Assembly: GCA_002786025.1 (NCBI GenBank)
Contig: NHNW01000008.1
Location: forward strand, 1 to 64,000
Direction: 5' to 3'
Source: Zasmidium citrigriseum
Taxonomy: Eukaryota > Ascomycota > Dothideomycetes > Mycosphaerellales > Mycosphaerellaceae
Length of the DNA stretch: 64,000 nucleotides
The notes beneath the pieces were generated by a model. The model was not told where the DNA came from. It was given only the letters and a program-made list of their open reading frames with translations, and made no database searches. This document shows, in pieces, positions 35,708 to 48,407 of this stretch. Position 1 is the first letter of the stretch. Each line of letters opens with the position of its first letter. The position numbers and the translations under genes are program-made.

Positions 35708-37301
35708 ATGGCCAACACAACAACCCCGAAGCAGCCTATTCCTCATGCCGAGCTAGCATCAGAGGCCATCGATCTTACTCCGGGAGATATTGAAATGAAC
35801 CAGGTCACAGTCCCAGTTCCGGACACGAAGCGAGACGATCCATATCTGATCACCTTCGACGAACCTTACGACCCCGACAAGTCAGTCCCGTTCTCCCAGC
35901 CCTCTGCTTGACCACTCGCTAATATAGATGTCTTTTCACAGTCCCAAAGACTGGTCTGCAGCAAAGAAATGGACCGTAACAGACGTTCTCTCAGCGACTG
36001 GCTTCAACCGAATCATGGTCTCCACCATCATGGCCCCTGCTATTAACACCATAGCCAAGGAGTTCCACATGAGCAGTGCTGAGTCTGTCATGGCCCTTTC
36101 TATCTACCTCCTGGCCACTGCATTTGGACCTTTGTTCATTGGACCCTTGAGCGAAGTCTATGGAAGGAGACCAATCCTTCACGTATCCAATATCTGGTTC
36201 TTGATCTGGAACATCGTTTGCGGCTTCGCAAACAGCAAAGGGACTCTGATCGCTGCCCGCTTTCTGGCCGGTTTTGGCGCCTCTGCCATCTATGCTCTTG
36301 CTAGAGGAGTCCTGAGTGACGTCTGGCGACCAGAGCAACGCGGAAAGTCACTCGGCATATACCTCCTCATACCCTTGCTGGGAGCAGCTGTTGGACCAAT
36401 TATTGGTGGCTTCATGGCGGAGCGAACCACCTGGCGCTGGATGTTTTGGTCTACCTCGGCTTTTCAGGGGGTCATGATCATAGCGTCTTCCCTGGCCTTC
36501 CACGAAACATACCCTCAGCTTATCCTTCGTCGCCGCGCAGAGCAGAAGCGTCGTGAGACCGGCGACCAGCGATACTACACGGCTGCAGAGAAGCTTGACG
36601 GCAAACGCTCAGTTATACGAATCGTCGGAAGGAGCCTCTCCCGACCCCTACGCCTCCTCGCTTTCCATCCGATCGTCCAGGTCATCGCTATTTTGAGCGG
36701 CTTCTATTATGGTGTCACCTACATTGTCTTGGCGACCTTCTCCGATCTATGGGTCACCAAGTACCATCAGCGGATCGATATCAGCGGTCTTCATTACATT
36801 GCCTGCGCACTTGGAGAGATTTCTGGATCGCAGATCGGCGGGCCACTGATGGATCGCATCTTCGCCCGGCTGAAGAAGAAAGCCAATGGCGAGACAGTGC
36901 CGGAGTTCCACGTCCCTTTGATGTTGCCAGGAGCCTTTATCACACCCATCGGACTGCTTATGTATGGCTGGGCAGCACAAGCTCGTGTGCACTGGATCAT
37001 CGTAGACATCGGTGTGTTTCTCACGACGTTTGGAATGCAAATCAGCGGACAGCCCCTGCAGGCGTACATTATCGACTCCTACCCGGACTATGCAAGCTCC
37101 GCTACAGCCGCCAGCCAGTTCGTGAGAAGTCTGACGGCCTTCTCCTTTCCGCTCTTCGCTCCCTACATGTATCGAAGTCTCGGGTATGGTTGGGGAAACA
37201 CAACAGTCGCCTTGGTTGCGCTTGCCATCAGTCTGCCAGCTCCATTACTGCTTTGGCGGTTCGGTGCCCGTTTGCGAGCCAAGGCACGCGAGAGCTACTG
37301 A
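35708..37301 (+). CDS. MFS transporter, DHA1-type (12 TM)
   Basis: Proton-coupled efflux or uptake carrier of the plasma membrane. Exons 35708-35880 and 35942-37301; 510 residues. The splice acceptor was chosen at CACAG 35937-35941 because it restores the family's pre-TM1 motif YDPDNPKDWSAAKKW. The MFS motif A is GPLSEVYGRRPIL after TM2, and RFLAGFGASAIYALARGVLSDVW in TM4 and motif GAAVGPIIGGFMAERTTWRWMFW in TM5-6 are typical of fungal multidrug/polyamine DHA1 carriers (TPO1-like). The C-terminus is short and basic. The MULE end lies 216 bp upstream of the start, probably inside its promoter. Substrate not predictable. Confidence 0.92.
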
Positions 37302-37784
37302 ACAGGTCTTTATACAATCAGAACGGAGATGGGTCCATCCGAGTTTCAAGAGCCTGACTTCGCATCTGCAAGATCAGGTTCGAGCTGCCAAATGTGTAGA
37401 ATGGCCTTTGTATACGAACGACGATGACAAGCGTTGGAACGAATGGCATCGAACGAGATCGCAATCGATGCGAACGAGCCCTACGTCGAACCCCAGGAAG
37501 GTGTGTCGGCATCGCATCAACTGGCAGCGAGATCCTATGCACTTTCCACATGGAGGTAGGGAAGCTCGTAAAAATCGTATATCGACAACCCCGGTCCCTG
37601 CTTCATCGACATCCACGAACCACGTTGGAAGGTTGTACGCCGATGCCGAGCTGCATTAAAGAGCTGCTAGATAAAGAACTGATTCAGTTCGCAGCTGTCA
37701 ATGATGCTCATTCGACCATTCTCGAAGCTTTTCCTCTCTCCAGGTGTCATTCGGGTGGCGAACTAATATCTTCACTGGCTGTTC
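37302..37784. other. Intergenic between two MFS genes
   Basis: No gene seen. Open frames that run from the 3' end of the first MFS gene into this stretch have no recognisable content. Confidence 0.4.
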
Positions 37785-39580
37785 ATGGATGAGAAAGTCG
37801 AGAAGCATGACGAACAAAAAGAGAAAGAGTCTGAAGTCGTTAAGACCGTTCCTACTGAACACACAACAACAGAAGCTACGCATCAAGAAGGAGAAAACCA
37901 GCTGCCCGGAAAGCTCGCCCTAGCATTCATCGTCCTGTCCGTCAACCTCAGCATCTTCCTCGTAAGCCTTTAAGAGCTTTCACCCTATCCACACCTCCTC
38001 CAACTCACCAACCCAACAGACCTGCATCGACCTCACAATTATCGCCACCGCAATCCCCCGCATAACCGAACAATTCCACTCCCTCTCCGACGCAGGCTGG
38101 TACGGCAGCGCCTACTTCGCCACCATTGCCGCCTTCCAAGCCTCCTGGGGCAAATGCTACAAATACTTCGGCCTCAAATGGACTTTTGTCGCCGCGATAT
38201 TCTTCTTCGAGCTCGGGAGCCTGATCTGCGGCATTGCTCCTAACAGTACGGCGTTGATTGTTGGGAGGGCGATAGCGGGTATTGGAGGTGGTGGTGTTGG
38301 TTCGGGGGCTTTCACGATTTTGGCCTTTGCGGCGAGTCCTAAGAGGTTGCCTGTGCTTGTGGGGTTGATGGGGGCGACGTATGCGGTTGCGAGTGTGCTT
38401 GGTCCTTTGCTTGGTGGGGTGTTTACGGATCATGTTAGCTGGAGGTGGTGCTGTAAGTGCTGTATACCGTTTGTTTCATGATTTTGCTGACTCTAGATCT
38501 GTCTATATCAATCTACCCATCGGAGGCGTGGTCACTCTGATCATCGTTCTGTTCTTCAAACCTCCCGCAGCCGCCAAACCACAGCAAGCGACAGCCAAAG
38601 AAAAGCTGCTCCAACTCGATCTTGCTGGCTCTGCCTTGATCCTAGGAGCCATGATTTGCCTGTTCCTGGCTCTGCAATGGGGCGGCCTCACAAAGCCTTG
38701 GAACTCTTCCGATGTTATCGGGACTCTAGTCGGATTCTTCGTCATTCTGCTAGTCTTCATCGCCAATGAGATCTGGATGGCCGATCGAGCCTTGCTCATA
38801 CCTCGACTGCTTCGGCAGAAGACTTTTGGACTAGCAGCTGCTTACATCCTCTTCAACGGAGCGGGCTTCTATATCCTCGTCTACTACCTACCGTTCTACT
38901 TCCAATCGGTTCATGGGGTTAGCGCCGCACAGTCTGGCGTTCGCAACCTACCCTACATCATCAGCACCGCCGTTTGCTCATTGACCTCCGGCGCCATCGT
39001 CTCTTTCACAGGTCACTACGTCGGCATTCAAGTCTTCGGCTCTTCGCTCGTCACCATTGGTGCCGGGCTCATCTACACCCTGACCCAGCACACGCCCAGT
39101 GGAAAGTGGATCGGCTATCAAATCATCGCGGGCTGCGGAGCTGGCTTATCGACTCAGATTCCCATCATCGTGAGCCAGACAACGGCCAAGACGGAGGATG
39201 TCGCCAGCGTTACAGCCATCATCCTCTTCTTCCAGACTATCACAGGCGCAGTATTCATCTCAACCGCCCAGTCCATCTTTGCTAATGGATTAATCAAGGC
39301 TGTCGAGAAGAATGTGCCAGATCTCATCCCTGAATATGTCGTTGCTGTTGGAGCCGCTGAGCTCCGAAAGACGTTCACTCCGGAGCAACTTCCTGGGATC
39401 ATCAGAAGCTACATGAGAGGCCTCAAGGATGCGTATTTGTTCTCTATCGCTCTGGCCGGCGTCGCCGTGCTGCTCGCAGTGGTGACGGCAATGTGGGATG
39501 CAAGAAACTTGAAAGAAGAGCGGGAGAAGAAGGCCGAGGACAACAATGGTGCCTCTATGCCAGTCCCTGGGGCATTTTGA
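37785..39580 (+). CDS. MFS transporter, DHA2-type (14 TM)
   Basis: Drug:proton antiporter family typical of fungal toxin and drug efflux. Exons 37785-37961, 38020-38444 and 38497-39580 give 561 residues. The N-terminal 45 residues are charged and cytosolic, then 14 hydrophobic segments. Motif A is replaced by the DHA2 pattern; motif C-like [20 protein letters not shown] (TM5) and YINLPIGG (start of TM6) are clear. The second junction is uncertain. The strong donor GTAAGT at 38453 breaks frame, while a weak GTGGTG donor at 38445 keeps it and gives [12 protein letters not shown]. The 3' end is only 8 bp from that of the convergent glycosyltransferase. Confidence 0.88.
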
Positions 39581-39588
39581 TTTCAGCT

Positions 39589-40608
39589 TCAATACTTCAC
39601 AAGTCTCTGATCCGGCTTCAGCCACCTCTTCAATCTATACCCAGCAGCAACGGACAAAGTCGAAAAAAGTACCACGCCCCCGGCCACAAGAACGACAAAG
39701 AACAACAAATTCTCCCCAATCCACCCAAACATCCGATTATCCCAATTATGCCACGTCTCCCCATCCGTATAATAAAAGAAAACAGGCTCCGCAGCACCCG
39801 GCCGTCCATCCGTCAAAATCCTCACAGGCTCCGGACCCTCCTCATACTTTCGCCGTCGAAAATACTCCTCCCAAATCTCAGTCTCATACCACTGGCCCGT
39901 GGCATAACTAATCGTAACATACGGCAGTGGATAATTCCACGCATACTTCTTCAACGAGTCCGTCATCAAGATCCAGTAGGGATGATTCGGCTCGCCGGCG
40001 AGGATGTCGTTGCTCAGGGCTCCATGGCCGCCGTCGACCACCCAGGCCGGGTAGTAGCGCAGGGGTTCGAGGGAAGTTTTGCAGCCGTTGTCGAGGTCTA
40101 GGTAGATTCCGCCGTAGTGGCGGAGGAGGAAGTATCGGAGGGTGTCGATACGTTGGATCGGATGGGCGTAGTTGTCGTATGTGGAGAGGAACCAGGAGTA
40201 TTCTCGCTCGATGAATGCACGGGAAGTTTTGGGCGTCCAGAGCTTCACTCACATGTCAGCAGTCTATCTTTCCAATCGACGAAGACTGCAACCTACCCAA
40301 CTTTCCCAGCCCGGATTCAGGTCAACGCAAGACTGACGATTATCTCGCCATGCCTGAGGAGGTGTCTCATTGCTTGGATCCGTCCAATTGTGGAAGATCT
40401 GGTGGATGATTCTTGGGACATATGGCGTTCTCTGGGCCTGGAGCAATTGCGATCTGTATGCCTCAAGTACCTCATCCTGAGTCAACACCGCTCCCGCATG
40501 CTCGCCGAATATATGAACGAAAGATGCAACACGATGAACCAAAAAGAGAGCACATATTGCTCCAAAGGCGACCGTCAGCGAAAACTTGGGACCACGAGCG
40601 GACGGCAT
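39589..40608 (-). CDS. GT32 glycosyltransferase (MIPC-synthase/OCH1-like)
   Basis: Transfers a hexose, probably mannose, to a sphingolipid or glycan in the Golgi. Exons 40608-40297 and 40242-39589; 321 residues. Residues about 9-28 form a signal anchor. PRIIHQIFHNW at about residue 66 and IDTLRYFLLRHYGGIYLDLDNGC hold the DXD sugar-nucleotide/metal motif of family GT32. A C-terminal hydrophobic segment (FFVVLVAGGVVLFSTLSV) resembles the second membrane anchor of yeast Sur1/Csh1 MIPC synthase subunits. The intron starts GTAGGT and ends GTGAAG, joining ESW to LWTPKT. Confidence 0.85.
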
Positions 40609-41156
40609 CGTCTTTGAATTGGAAAGTACATCCAACGGGGAAACGAAGAGTTCAAATGCCAAATCCCGTCTTCGAGAACATCAAAATCTCACCGCCTTAC
40701 ACTAGTGTCGAGCACTTGCCCACGATGTACCTGCACTGTCGACGTCGTAAGCCCTACGACGCTAGCCTCGTAAAACAAGATAGCGTTATACATGCACGTG
40801 GAGGCTTGGCTCGCACGACATCTCATTTGTGCATGCGATGAGAGATAGGTTCCAAAGTAGGCGGAACATAAACTAGAATGGGATGACCGTCGATCGATTG
40901 GACGGAAGGCGGTGCTCGTTTGGTCGAACACATGCGACGGGGGCAGGGGGCTGATTTTAGCTTCGGGTCTAAACGAGCGCAAGTGAGTGCGAGAGGCTCA
41001 GGAGTTTGTGCTGCTGGACGACATCATTGAACGATTCTTCACTTCCAAATCGCTTTTGGTCCTGCAATCTAGGTCTAAGATCAGCCCAGTATTTTTCCGC
41101 GCAAAAGCAACCGCATCTCTCAACCAAATTCTATCCCCAAACGACCGTCTCCTGCT
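40609..41156. other. Intergenic, no gene seen
   Basis: Between the GT32 start and the 3' end of the permease gene. Small open frames occur on both strands without recognisable content. Confidence 0.4.
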
Positions 41157-42947
41157 CTACAATGTATACCGGAATCCCGGGACGCCCTCAATAACAATCT
41201 TTCCCCTCGCTTGCTGCCGATTCTTAACAAACATGTAAACACTCGTCGTCGCCACACTCAAAATCGTCAAACTTGCCGCCGTAAAGCAAGTATACAGCCC
41301 CGGTCGATAACTCGGCGCATCCTGATGTCTAAACGCCAACGACCCAACAACACCTCCGACACCACCCATAGCAACAATCGTCGCGGACGTAAAAGCCCGC
41401 CTCCATTGGCCGACGACGTTGTTGGCTTGGTATGTCATTGAGGCGCAGACGTTGGAGTTGGAGCCGGCGGTGATCAGGTAGGCGCCGACATAGCGGCCGT
41501 AGGGGGCGTGGAGATACCCGAGCAAGGCGACGCCAATGATTTCGAGGAGGGCGTTGAAGACGATTATGTGGCCCCGGATGTTGAATTTGTCGGAGAGGTA
41601 GGCTTCGGCCATGCCGAGGAGGAAGCTGAAGGCGTAGCACTATGAGGTTGTCAGTCATCGTCGGGTGGGAGAGGAACAAGGAGACATACGGGTGCAGTCA
41701 AGCATTGAGCTTGTACGACTGAGAAGCCAAGCGACTCTCTCAGAATGATCGGCAAGAAGTACGATACTGAGTACGTGACCACAGCGGACCTAGCAATTGC
41801 GTTAGAGTGTGGCTTCAGAAGACAGGCTGATGTACTCACAGGCCGAAGTTGGCAGCAAAGAACCACACTTTCCAGTCCTTCGCTTGAGCGATATACGTCC
41901 AGAAGTGAAAGGGGGTGACATGAGCGTCTGCCCGGTCTCGTTCAACTCGATCGATCATGACTTGGATTTCATCTTCTTTCAAGAAGAACTTGGTCTTTGA
42001 TGCATCTTCTGGAAAGTCGACAAGGAAGATGTACCTAAGGGATCGTGTAAGTCCTTCTGCTAGCTTCACTCACGCAGGTTCAGTCTTACCCAAGGATTGC
42101 AATGATGATCGTGATGATGCCCTCCCAGATAAAGATCCATGACCTGCAAGCCACCGTCAGTAGGCAATACACACGTTCGGTATGAGAGAGCCTCACCATC
42201 CAGCATGTCCCTGCACACCATCCATCTGCTGGAGACCATACGCAAGGACACCGCCGAATCCACCGACACTGTTTCCCACGAGATAGAAGAAAGCATTCCT
42301 CTTGGCTACTTCTCGTCTGATGTACCACATCTGTACTAAGAACAGAGCAGACGGGAAGAAGCAAGACTCGAACGTCCCGAGCAGGATACGCAATCCGACC
42401 AACGTTGTCCTGACGTCGAATCAGTACCTCTGCGGACTCCGAACAAAGTCGACTCACCAGTTTTTGGCCAGCCCGAAACCAATAACGACCAACCCAAATG
42501 CCATTGTAATGCTAGCTAGAAACGGACGAGGGCCAAGTTTCCTCGTAAGCACGGTGGCCACTGGATTAAACATGACGTAGAACGGGAAGAAGACCAGGAC
42601 AATAATCGAGTATCGATTTCCAACGAGGTTCAAGTCGTCGTCCAGGCCAGCTATTACACTACAATATCATTAGCATCGGCTCCAAAGTAGAAAAGTGGGA
42701 ACATACGCGTTGGGGAGATTTGTTCGATCGATCTGGTTGACGATGTACCTGTGTAGGAAAGTCAGATCTGAATTCAAGAAAGGCACTCCGAGAACACTCA
42801 CATTAAAGCCAGAATAGCGCTCAGTCTGAGATCGACTTTCCGTTTGATCTTCTTGACTCTAGGATCCTCCCAATATCCACCATCAACACTAACATCGACC
42901 TGCTTCTCGACATGCGCGGCCTGCGAAACATCCTTGGAATCTTCCAT
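41157..42947 (-). CDS. MFS anion:cation symporter (allantoate-permease-like)
   Basis: Plasma-membrane uptake carrier for organic anions or vitamins (Dal5/Tna1/Liz1 group). Eight exons: 42947-42802, 42748-42707, 42658-42458, 42412-42197, 42143-42090, 42034-41840, 41789-41690, 41639-41157; all joins keep frame; 478 residues. Diagnostic features: DLRLSAILALMYIVNQIDRTNLPNA around TM1, GLRILLGTFESCFFPSALFLVQMWY (TM4), SWIFIWEGIITIIIAILGY (TM6), then a hydrophilic central loop with PEDASKTKFFLKEDE, and six further helices. It is unusually intron-rich for the window (exon 2 has only 42 nt). Substrate unknown. Confidence 0.9.
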
Positions 42948-43516
42948 TTCGGCAGAAAAGCGAGAGAATCAAAGACACGCCAATAGAGAGGGACTGGACT
43001 CTTAAGAAACAGCAGAATCAAAGGATCACCCTATTCCCCGCGGTAATAACTCCCCAGTCCTCACCTCCACCAGTGATTTTGACTCGCCTACGGCTATTCT
43101 CCACGTGCAATACCACGTTGCTGACATTTCACTGGCGCGTGAAGAGGCGTGAACCTGGGTGCGTTGCATAGAAGACGCCTCTGCCAAGGGGAGGATTCGT
43201 CGATCGTTTCCAGGACCTCGGGTGCAGGTCTTGGAAGGCGGAGTAATAGGCACCGCATTGGCTCTCATAGCACGTGTGCCACAATGTTCGAGACGTGAAC
43301 CGACGCACTGTGCTGGTATAGCAGTAATGCACTGATGTTGTGAAGACAGATCACTCACCTCACTGGCATCACATGAAGCACAAGGTGGTCAGTGCTGAAT
43401 TTTAGAGGTACTGAAGTGCAGACTGACAGCTGTTCGGTTCTCTGAATGTTTCTGAGTGCCCTCAGCTCTTGCATATTTACATACCATAACGTTACAAAGC
43501 TTCGTTGTCCACCTTT
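42948..43516. other. Intergenic: permease promoter and downstream of sugar transporter
   Basis: No gene seen. CCGCGGTAATAACTCC near 43037 is a possible metal or zinc-cluster type site, but it cannot be assigned. Confidence 0.35.
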
Positions 43517-45288
43517 CTAGTGGCCAAACGTCTGCTGCGAAACCTTGGGAACGTGCTTGTTCTCGCGCTGCCACTTCTTCGAGAACCGAACTCCGAATCC
43601 GTGCTCGAATACTTCGCGGATTCCCTCGAGCGGCATACCCTTGACATCTGGATAGCAGAAGACGATGAACAGCCAGCCGACGAAGCAGATACCGCAGTAG
43701 AAACCAAAAGCCCCGGATGGAGTGATGCCCTTCATCATGCTCAAGAAAGTCGAGGAGATGATGATGTTGGTAGACCAGCAGACCACAGTGTTGAGCATGG
43801 TACCAAGAGCACGAACTTCGAGAGGGATGAGCTCGGTGCCGATCCAAGCAATCGTTGCGACACCCGATGAGAAGAAGCCAACGTAGGCGATGATCGTGAC
43901 GAGGACGAGTGTTCCTGCCCAGCCTGCGGAGTCCGTCTCCAGCTCGAGGGTGCTGAGGTTGATCGGGATGTAGTGGAACGATACTGCGGCAATGAGCATG
44001 CAGATAGACATGCCGAGCACTGTAATGACCAGCAGAATGCGTCGTCCGAACTTGTCCACGAGGAAGAGATTGACGAAGGAGAAGATGAAGTTGGTCCCGG
44101 AGACGACGATCGCGACGGCGGCTGCGTTCTTGAATCCCACGATGGCGAAGAGGGTCGCGGAGTAGTACATTAAAGTCTAAAGGTAAAGTCAGCAGATGTC
44201 TCAGACACGCAATCGATGGGCTGTGCCCTTGGGCGTACGCACGTTGAAGCCCCCGAGTTGCGAGATTGCCATAATGACACAAGCAGTAAGTACTGCTCTT
44301 CCAGTAGCCGGGGTGTTGAAGATGCGCTTGAAGGAGACCCAAAGTGATTCTCTGGCAATGCTCGAGGTGGCTTCTTCGAGAGAAAGCTCGATCGACCGAA
44401 TCTTTGCGATGCGCTGCTCGGGTGTGGAGGTCGGGTAGAGGCGCAACAGGACTGCCTCAGCCTGTTCGATCTTGCCATGCGCAACCAGCTGACGGGGCGA
44501 TTCAGGACACCAGAACAACATGCCTGCAAGAGCGATAGCGGGAGCTGCGCCGATGCCAACAGTTCCTCTCCAGCCTTCACCTGGGACCTCAGCTAGGCCT
44601 GCACCAATAGCTGAGGCAACCAGTTGGCCGAAGGTGACGCTCATGTTGTTGAAAGCGATCATGCGACCTCTATGCACTGTCAGTCATTGTACTCAACTTC
44701 CACATATCTTGAGTTGATTTTACCTGTACTTCGCTGGCGCCAATTCGCCAATGTATAGGGGAACAATCATGGCAGCCGATCCAACACCCAAACCAACCAC
44801 GAATCGCCCGACCGCGAACTGCGGCACATGATATGCGGCGGTTTGGAGGACAGTGCCGATCACGAAAACCAAACAAGCAGCCCAGATAGGCAATTTGCGT
44901 CCGTACTTGTCGGCTCCAAGACCAGCAAAGACGGCGCCAACCAGCGCGCCACCGCTGGTGAGAGATGTGACAAGCTCTTGTTCGCTGGAGGAGAGTTCGT
45001 GACCGAGGGAGGAGCCGATGCTGACGAGGACTGAGCTGATGTAGCCAGTGTCGTATCCTTTCCGACCGTTAGTGCTTTGTCAAGACAACTTCGACGGTCC
45101 TACCCACCGAAGAGAAAACCTCCTAATGACACAGTCAAGCTGATGAGCCACGCCGCTTTGGAAGCAGCAGTCGCTTCGATTGCTGACAAGGCTGTAACGT
45201 CGCTCGGAACACCGGCCTTCAAGTCGGCTTCTTCAATGTGCTCTTCCGCAGCCCATGTCTGCTTTTGCTTCTCGTCCCAGTCGGCCAT
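43517..45288 (-). CDS. MFS sugar/myo-inositol transporter
   Basis: Twelve-helix sugar porter of the plasma membrane. Exons 45288-45108, 45057-44724, 44669-44243, 44176-43517; 533 residues. The first junction was fixed by GGFLFGYDTGYISSVL, the family signature of TM1. Others seen: GADKYGRKLPIW (motif A), [40 protein letters not shown], the region QLGGFNTLMYYSATLF in TM7, and VDKFGRRILL. The D-TGYI and [18 protein letters not shown] patterns and the missing PETKG-like ending (PDVKGMPLE instead) favour the myo-inositol transporter branch. Substrate assignment is inference. Confidence 0.9.
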
Positions 45289-47029
45289 GGTGATGATCAC
45301 GCAACTTAGCAAACGTGAAGGACGCCGGAGTAAACGAGCAGAGGTGACAAGGTAAGGATCTTGGACTTCCTATGTTGGCAGGGAAGGGGAGCCTGGGGAT
45401 GAACAGGACCAGATCAGTGGCAATGGACGTTGTATTTAACTTCGATCCATGTGAGGCTGGCCCGTCACTTTCGGCGCTCGGCAAGCCGTCATGCTGAAGG
45501 CATTGGGAAAGCGTGGCAAGGCATGGCAGACGGGTACACTTCCTCGTGAGATCCCCACAAGACAGTCATACGCCGTCGAGCGCCACACGCGATCCCCATG
45601 GGATACCCCAGATTCACGGCTATGGGCATAGCTGCCGTCATATGCTCGACTTTGGTTGGATGAGGTTTCGTCCCGGTGGTTTTGGATCGCGGAAAGTGCC
45701 CAAAGATCGACCATCAATTGCCGGCGAAGTAGCAGTCGGAGAAAGGTGAGCTTTCAAATGAAAGAGGAAAAGTATGGAAGATGTTACCTGCGCGAAGTGA
45801 AAGTGGTGTATTCGAGGGGAGACGCTGCTCAAAGTGGAGGTAAGATCGTATGAATCGGTGGAAAAATCCATTGGGACGTGAAAGAGGTGCTTCTCGCCGC
45901 TGACTGCCGCGGAAATACTTGCTTGTTCGAGAGTGGGGTCTTCCGATTCTCCCATCACGAGCATGGTGTCGTTGCTGCTAGCAAGTTCTCCCGTAACGAA
46001 AAGTTGCCAGAGTCGAGGGAGAACGCAAAACGCGCCGTCTTTGCACACTGGTGGAGGGGAAGGGCCAAGTTATACCTCGACGTGGCGGCCGTGGCTGTTG
46101 CGGACAATCTGACCTTTCTTGCTCTCCCGCAACCTCAGAATCGGCGCCATTGTCCGGAAATGGTCTCAAAGCCGCGATCAGGCTGTATATCAGGCCATAT
46201 GTCGCGCGAGATGCCTCGGAGTGGTCGCTGGTCTGATGGAGATGTGTTGATGATGCAGGTGGTTGCAGGTGCCTTAAAGGTGGCGCCTTGGGACGTCAAC
46301 AGAAGCGCGATAATTCCAGTTACCGCTAAGTCGAATCGAGCAGCATTGCAATACCTGGTATTGACGCTGATTCCGACAGGGAATGAAACCTGGACCTCTT
46401 GCTCCTACATCCTTCTCTCCATCTTCGTCTTCCTACCCAGGTACATTTGAATACCAGGTCGAATCGCCGTTCGCAGAAGCGTCTTCCTTTGGCACCGTCA
46501 TTCCGACATGGTCGTTTGAGAAACCCGCCAACAAGCGAGTGCACGATGCCGCCTGCCGAAGATCGCGGCACCTACCATGAATTGGAACACACAAACGGAT
46601 GCAGACTCTAGCCCGAGTGTGGCAGCATTGCTTCCCTGGAATGGACTTTGATTATACTTGAGAAAGACGAGAAAGACGAGAAAAGAAGGATTGATCAGCC
46701 TTACGTGGACGCTTGGCGTGTAGTCCGAGATACAGCGACGAGTCGAAGACATTGACATGTTGGATCTGTACCGGCCATCCATCCGGCCTTCACATGTAGA
46801 TTGCTAATCATCACGCTTCGACGCATTTCTCTCGCTCGAAAGCTGGAGAATTTTCCCCATGTCGAAGCGGCACATTGCCGGCAAGTGACGTTAACGCCAG
46901 TCGACGTCATAAAAGAAGTTCATCAAAGTGTCGCCTTTCGTCTGCTCTCAAATACTCTAATTCTTTCTTTCAATTTGCCAGAGAACAGCATCAATCACAC
47001 CTCAAACGCAAAACCCATCGACGAACACA
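45289..47029. other. Long intergenic stretch, no supported gene
   Basis: 1.7 kb with normal base composition. Open frames of 190 codons (45878-46450, plus) and 136 codons (45638-46048, minus) overlap one another, have no family motif and no convincing start context, so I do not call them. The last 80 bases form the DJ-1 gene's 5' UTR (CT-rich, then ACACAATG). A non-coding RNA cannot be excluded. Confidence 0.4.
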
Positions 47030-47833
47030 ATGTCTTCCCTCATCGACAAAGCGAAGAACGCCCTCCCAGGCCACCATGGCAGCAAGAAGCCAAAGGTCTT
47101 GTTCGTCCTGACCTCGCACAACAAGATGGGCGACACCGGCAACCCAACGGGCTGGTACTTGCCAGAGTTCGCCCACCCCTACTACAAGTTGGAAGGAAAG
47201 GCAGACATCACGATTGCATCGCCTAAGGGCGGCGAGGCGCCCTTGGATCCAAGCTCAGTTGAGATGTTCAAGGAGGATGCCGAGGCGGTCAAGTTCCTGG
47301 AGGAGAAGGAGAGCTTGTGGAAGAACACGGAGAAGTTGAGCAGCTTTATTGGCAAGGCCAAGGACTTCGATGCGATCTTTTACGTTGGTGGCCATGGACG
47401 TGAGTAAATCCCTGATCTAGCAATATACCAATCGAACGATCAAGTACTGACGAATCACACAGCTATGTTCGATCTCGCCACCGACTTCGAGTCCCAGCAG
47501 CTTATCCGCCAGTTCTACGAGGAGGGCAAAGTCGTGTCTGCCGTCTGCCACGGCCCAGCTGCTCTTGCCAACGTCAAGCTGAGCGACGGCTCATACCTCG
47601 TCAACGGCCAAGAGGTCACCGGCTTCACAAACACCGAGGAGGACCAGGTGGGCCTCAGTAGTGCCATGCCCTTCATGCTTGAGACGAAGCTCCAGGAGAA
47701 CGGGGGCAAGTTTGTCAAGGCGGATCCATGGGCGGCTAAGGTCGTCAGCAGCGGAAAGGGCAACAAGCTTATTACTGGCCAAAACCCGGCCTCAGCAGCG
47801 CCGATCGGCGAGGCCATCCTCAAGGCTATCTAA
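47030..47833 (+). CDS. DJ-1/PfpI family protein, Hsp31-like glyoxalase III
   Basis: Cofactor-free glyoxalase III and stress chaperone, cytosolic. Exons 47030-47399 and 47463-47833; 246 residues. VLFVLTSHNKMG-TGNPTGWYLPEFAHPYY is the Hsp31 N-terminus with the catalytic Glu in PEFAHP. DAIFYVGGHG lies before the intron, and VVSAVCHGPAALANV carries the nucleophilic Cys and the neighbouring His of the elbow. FTNTEEDQVGLSSAMPFMLE and KLITGQNPASA complete the fold. All three catalytic positions are intact. The ATG lies in ACACAATGTC. Confidence 0.95.
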
Positions 47834-48407
47834 AAGACTGTACATTACGAAACTTTGTGACGGCTGTGAGAAGCAGGCCTAGAGCTGGCCTTGCAGTGTG
47901 CATAGATGACGACAAATACCCTTTGACGACTTTCATCACCGATCTCACCGCCAGCAATGGTACCTTCGTCACGACCGGGCGATCTTCTCGGAGCAACGTG
48001 TGTGGCATTCAAGATATGCTGACATGGACAAGAGGTATAATCGATATCGTTATGTTGCTCTATTAGCGCTAACGGTCATGCGGTCGTCACTCGATGTCGG
48101 ATCAACTTGCCCGGTTTCAAATCACGCCAACATCTGACCAAGCCCTGCCACTACCTGACACTCCAAAAGTCCTTGGCTCAATTCAAATGCCGCCCCCATG
48201 GCGGTTGCTCCAGTTGATGTTCGATTCCCGAGTCTGGTTGTGAGGGTGATCGAGATGCCCACCCCGTTGCCAACCAACATAACCTCAAAGGCCCATCGAC
48301 TTCACGGGCCAGGCTGTCCCTGAACAGCCACACACCTCCTCATCACTTTCCACGCAAGATCCTGTCGCACTCTTCCTTGGATAACAAGTTGCTATAAGCA
48401 ATGCGAT
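47834..48407. other. Intergenic between convergent DJ-1 and SET genes
   Basis: No gene seen; both flanking genes end here. Confidence 0.4.

Noticed and set aside
20000..45300. Secondary-metabolite gene cluster (P450, SDRs, MFS efflux genes)
   Set aside because: No polyketide synthase, peptide synthetase, terpene cyclase or prenyltransferase is present, and the genes are mixed with nutrient transporters.
45878..46450. 190-codon open frame in the long intergenic stretch
   Set aside because: Overlaps an equally open minus frame, lacks recognisable motifs and a convincing start.
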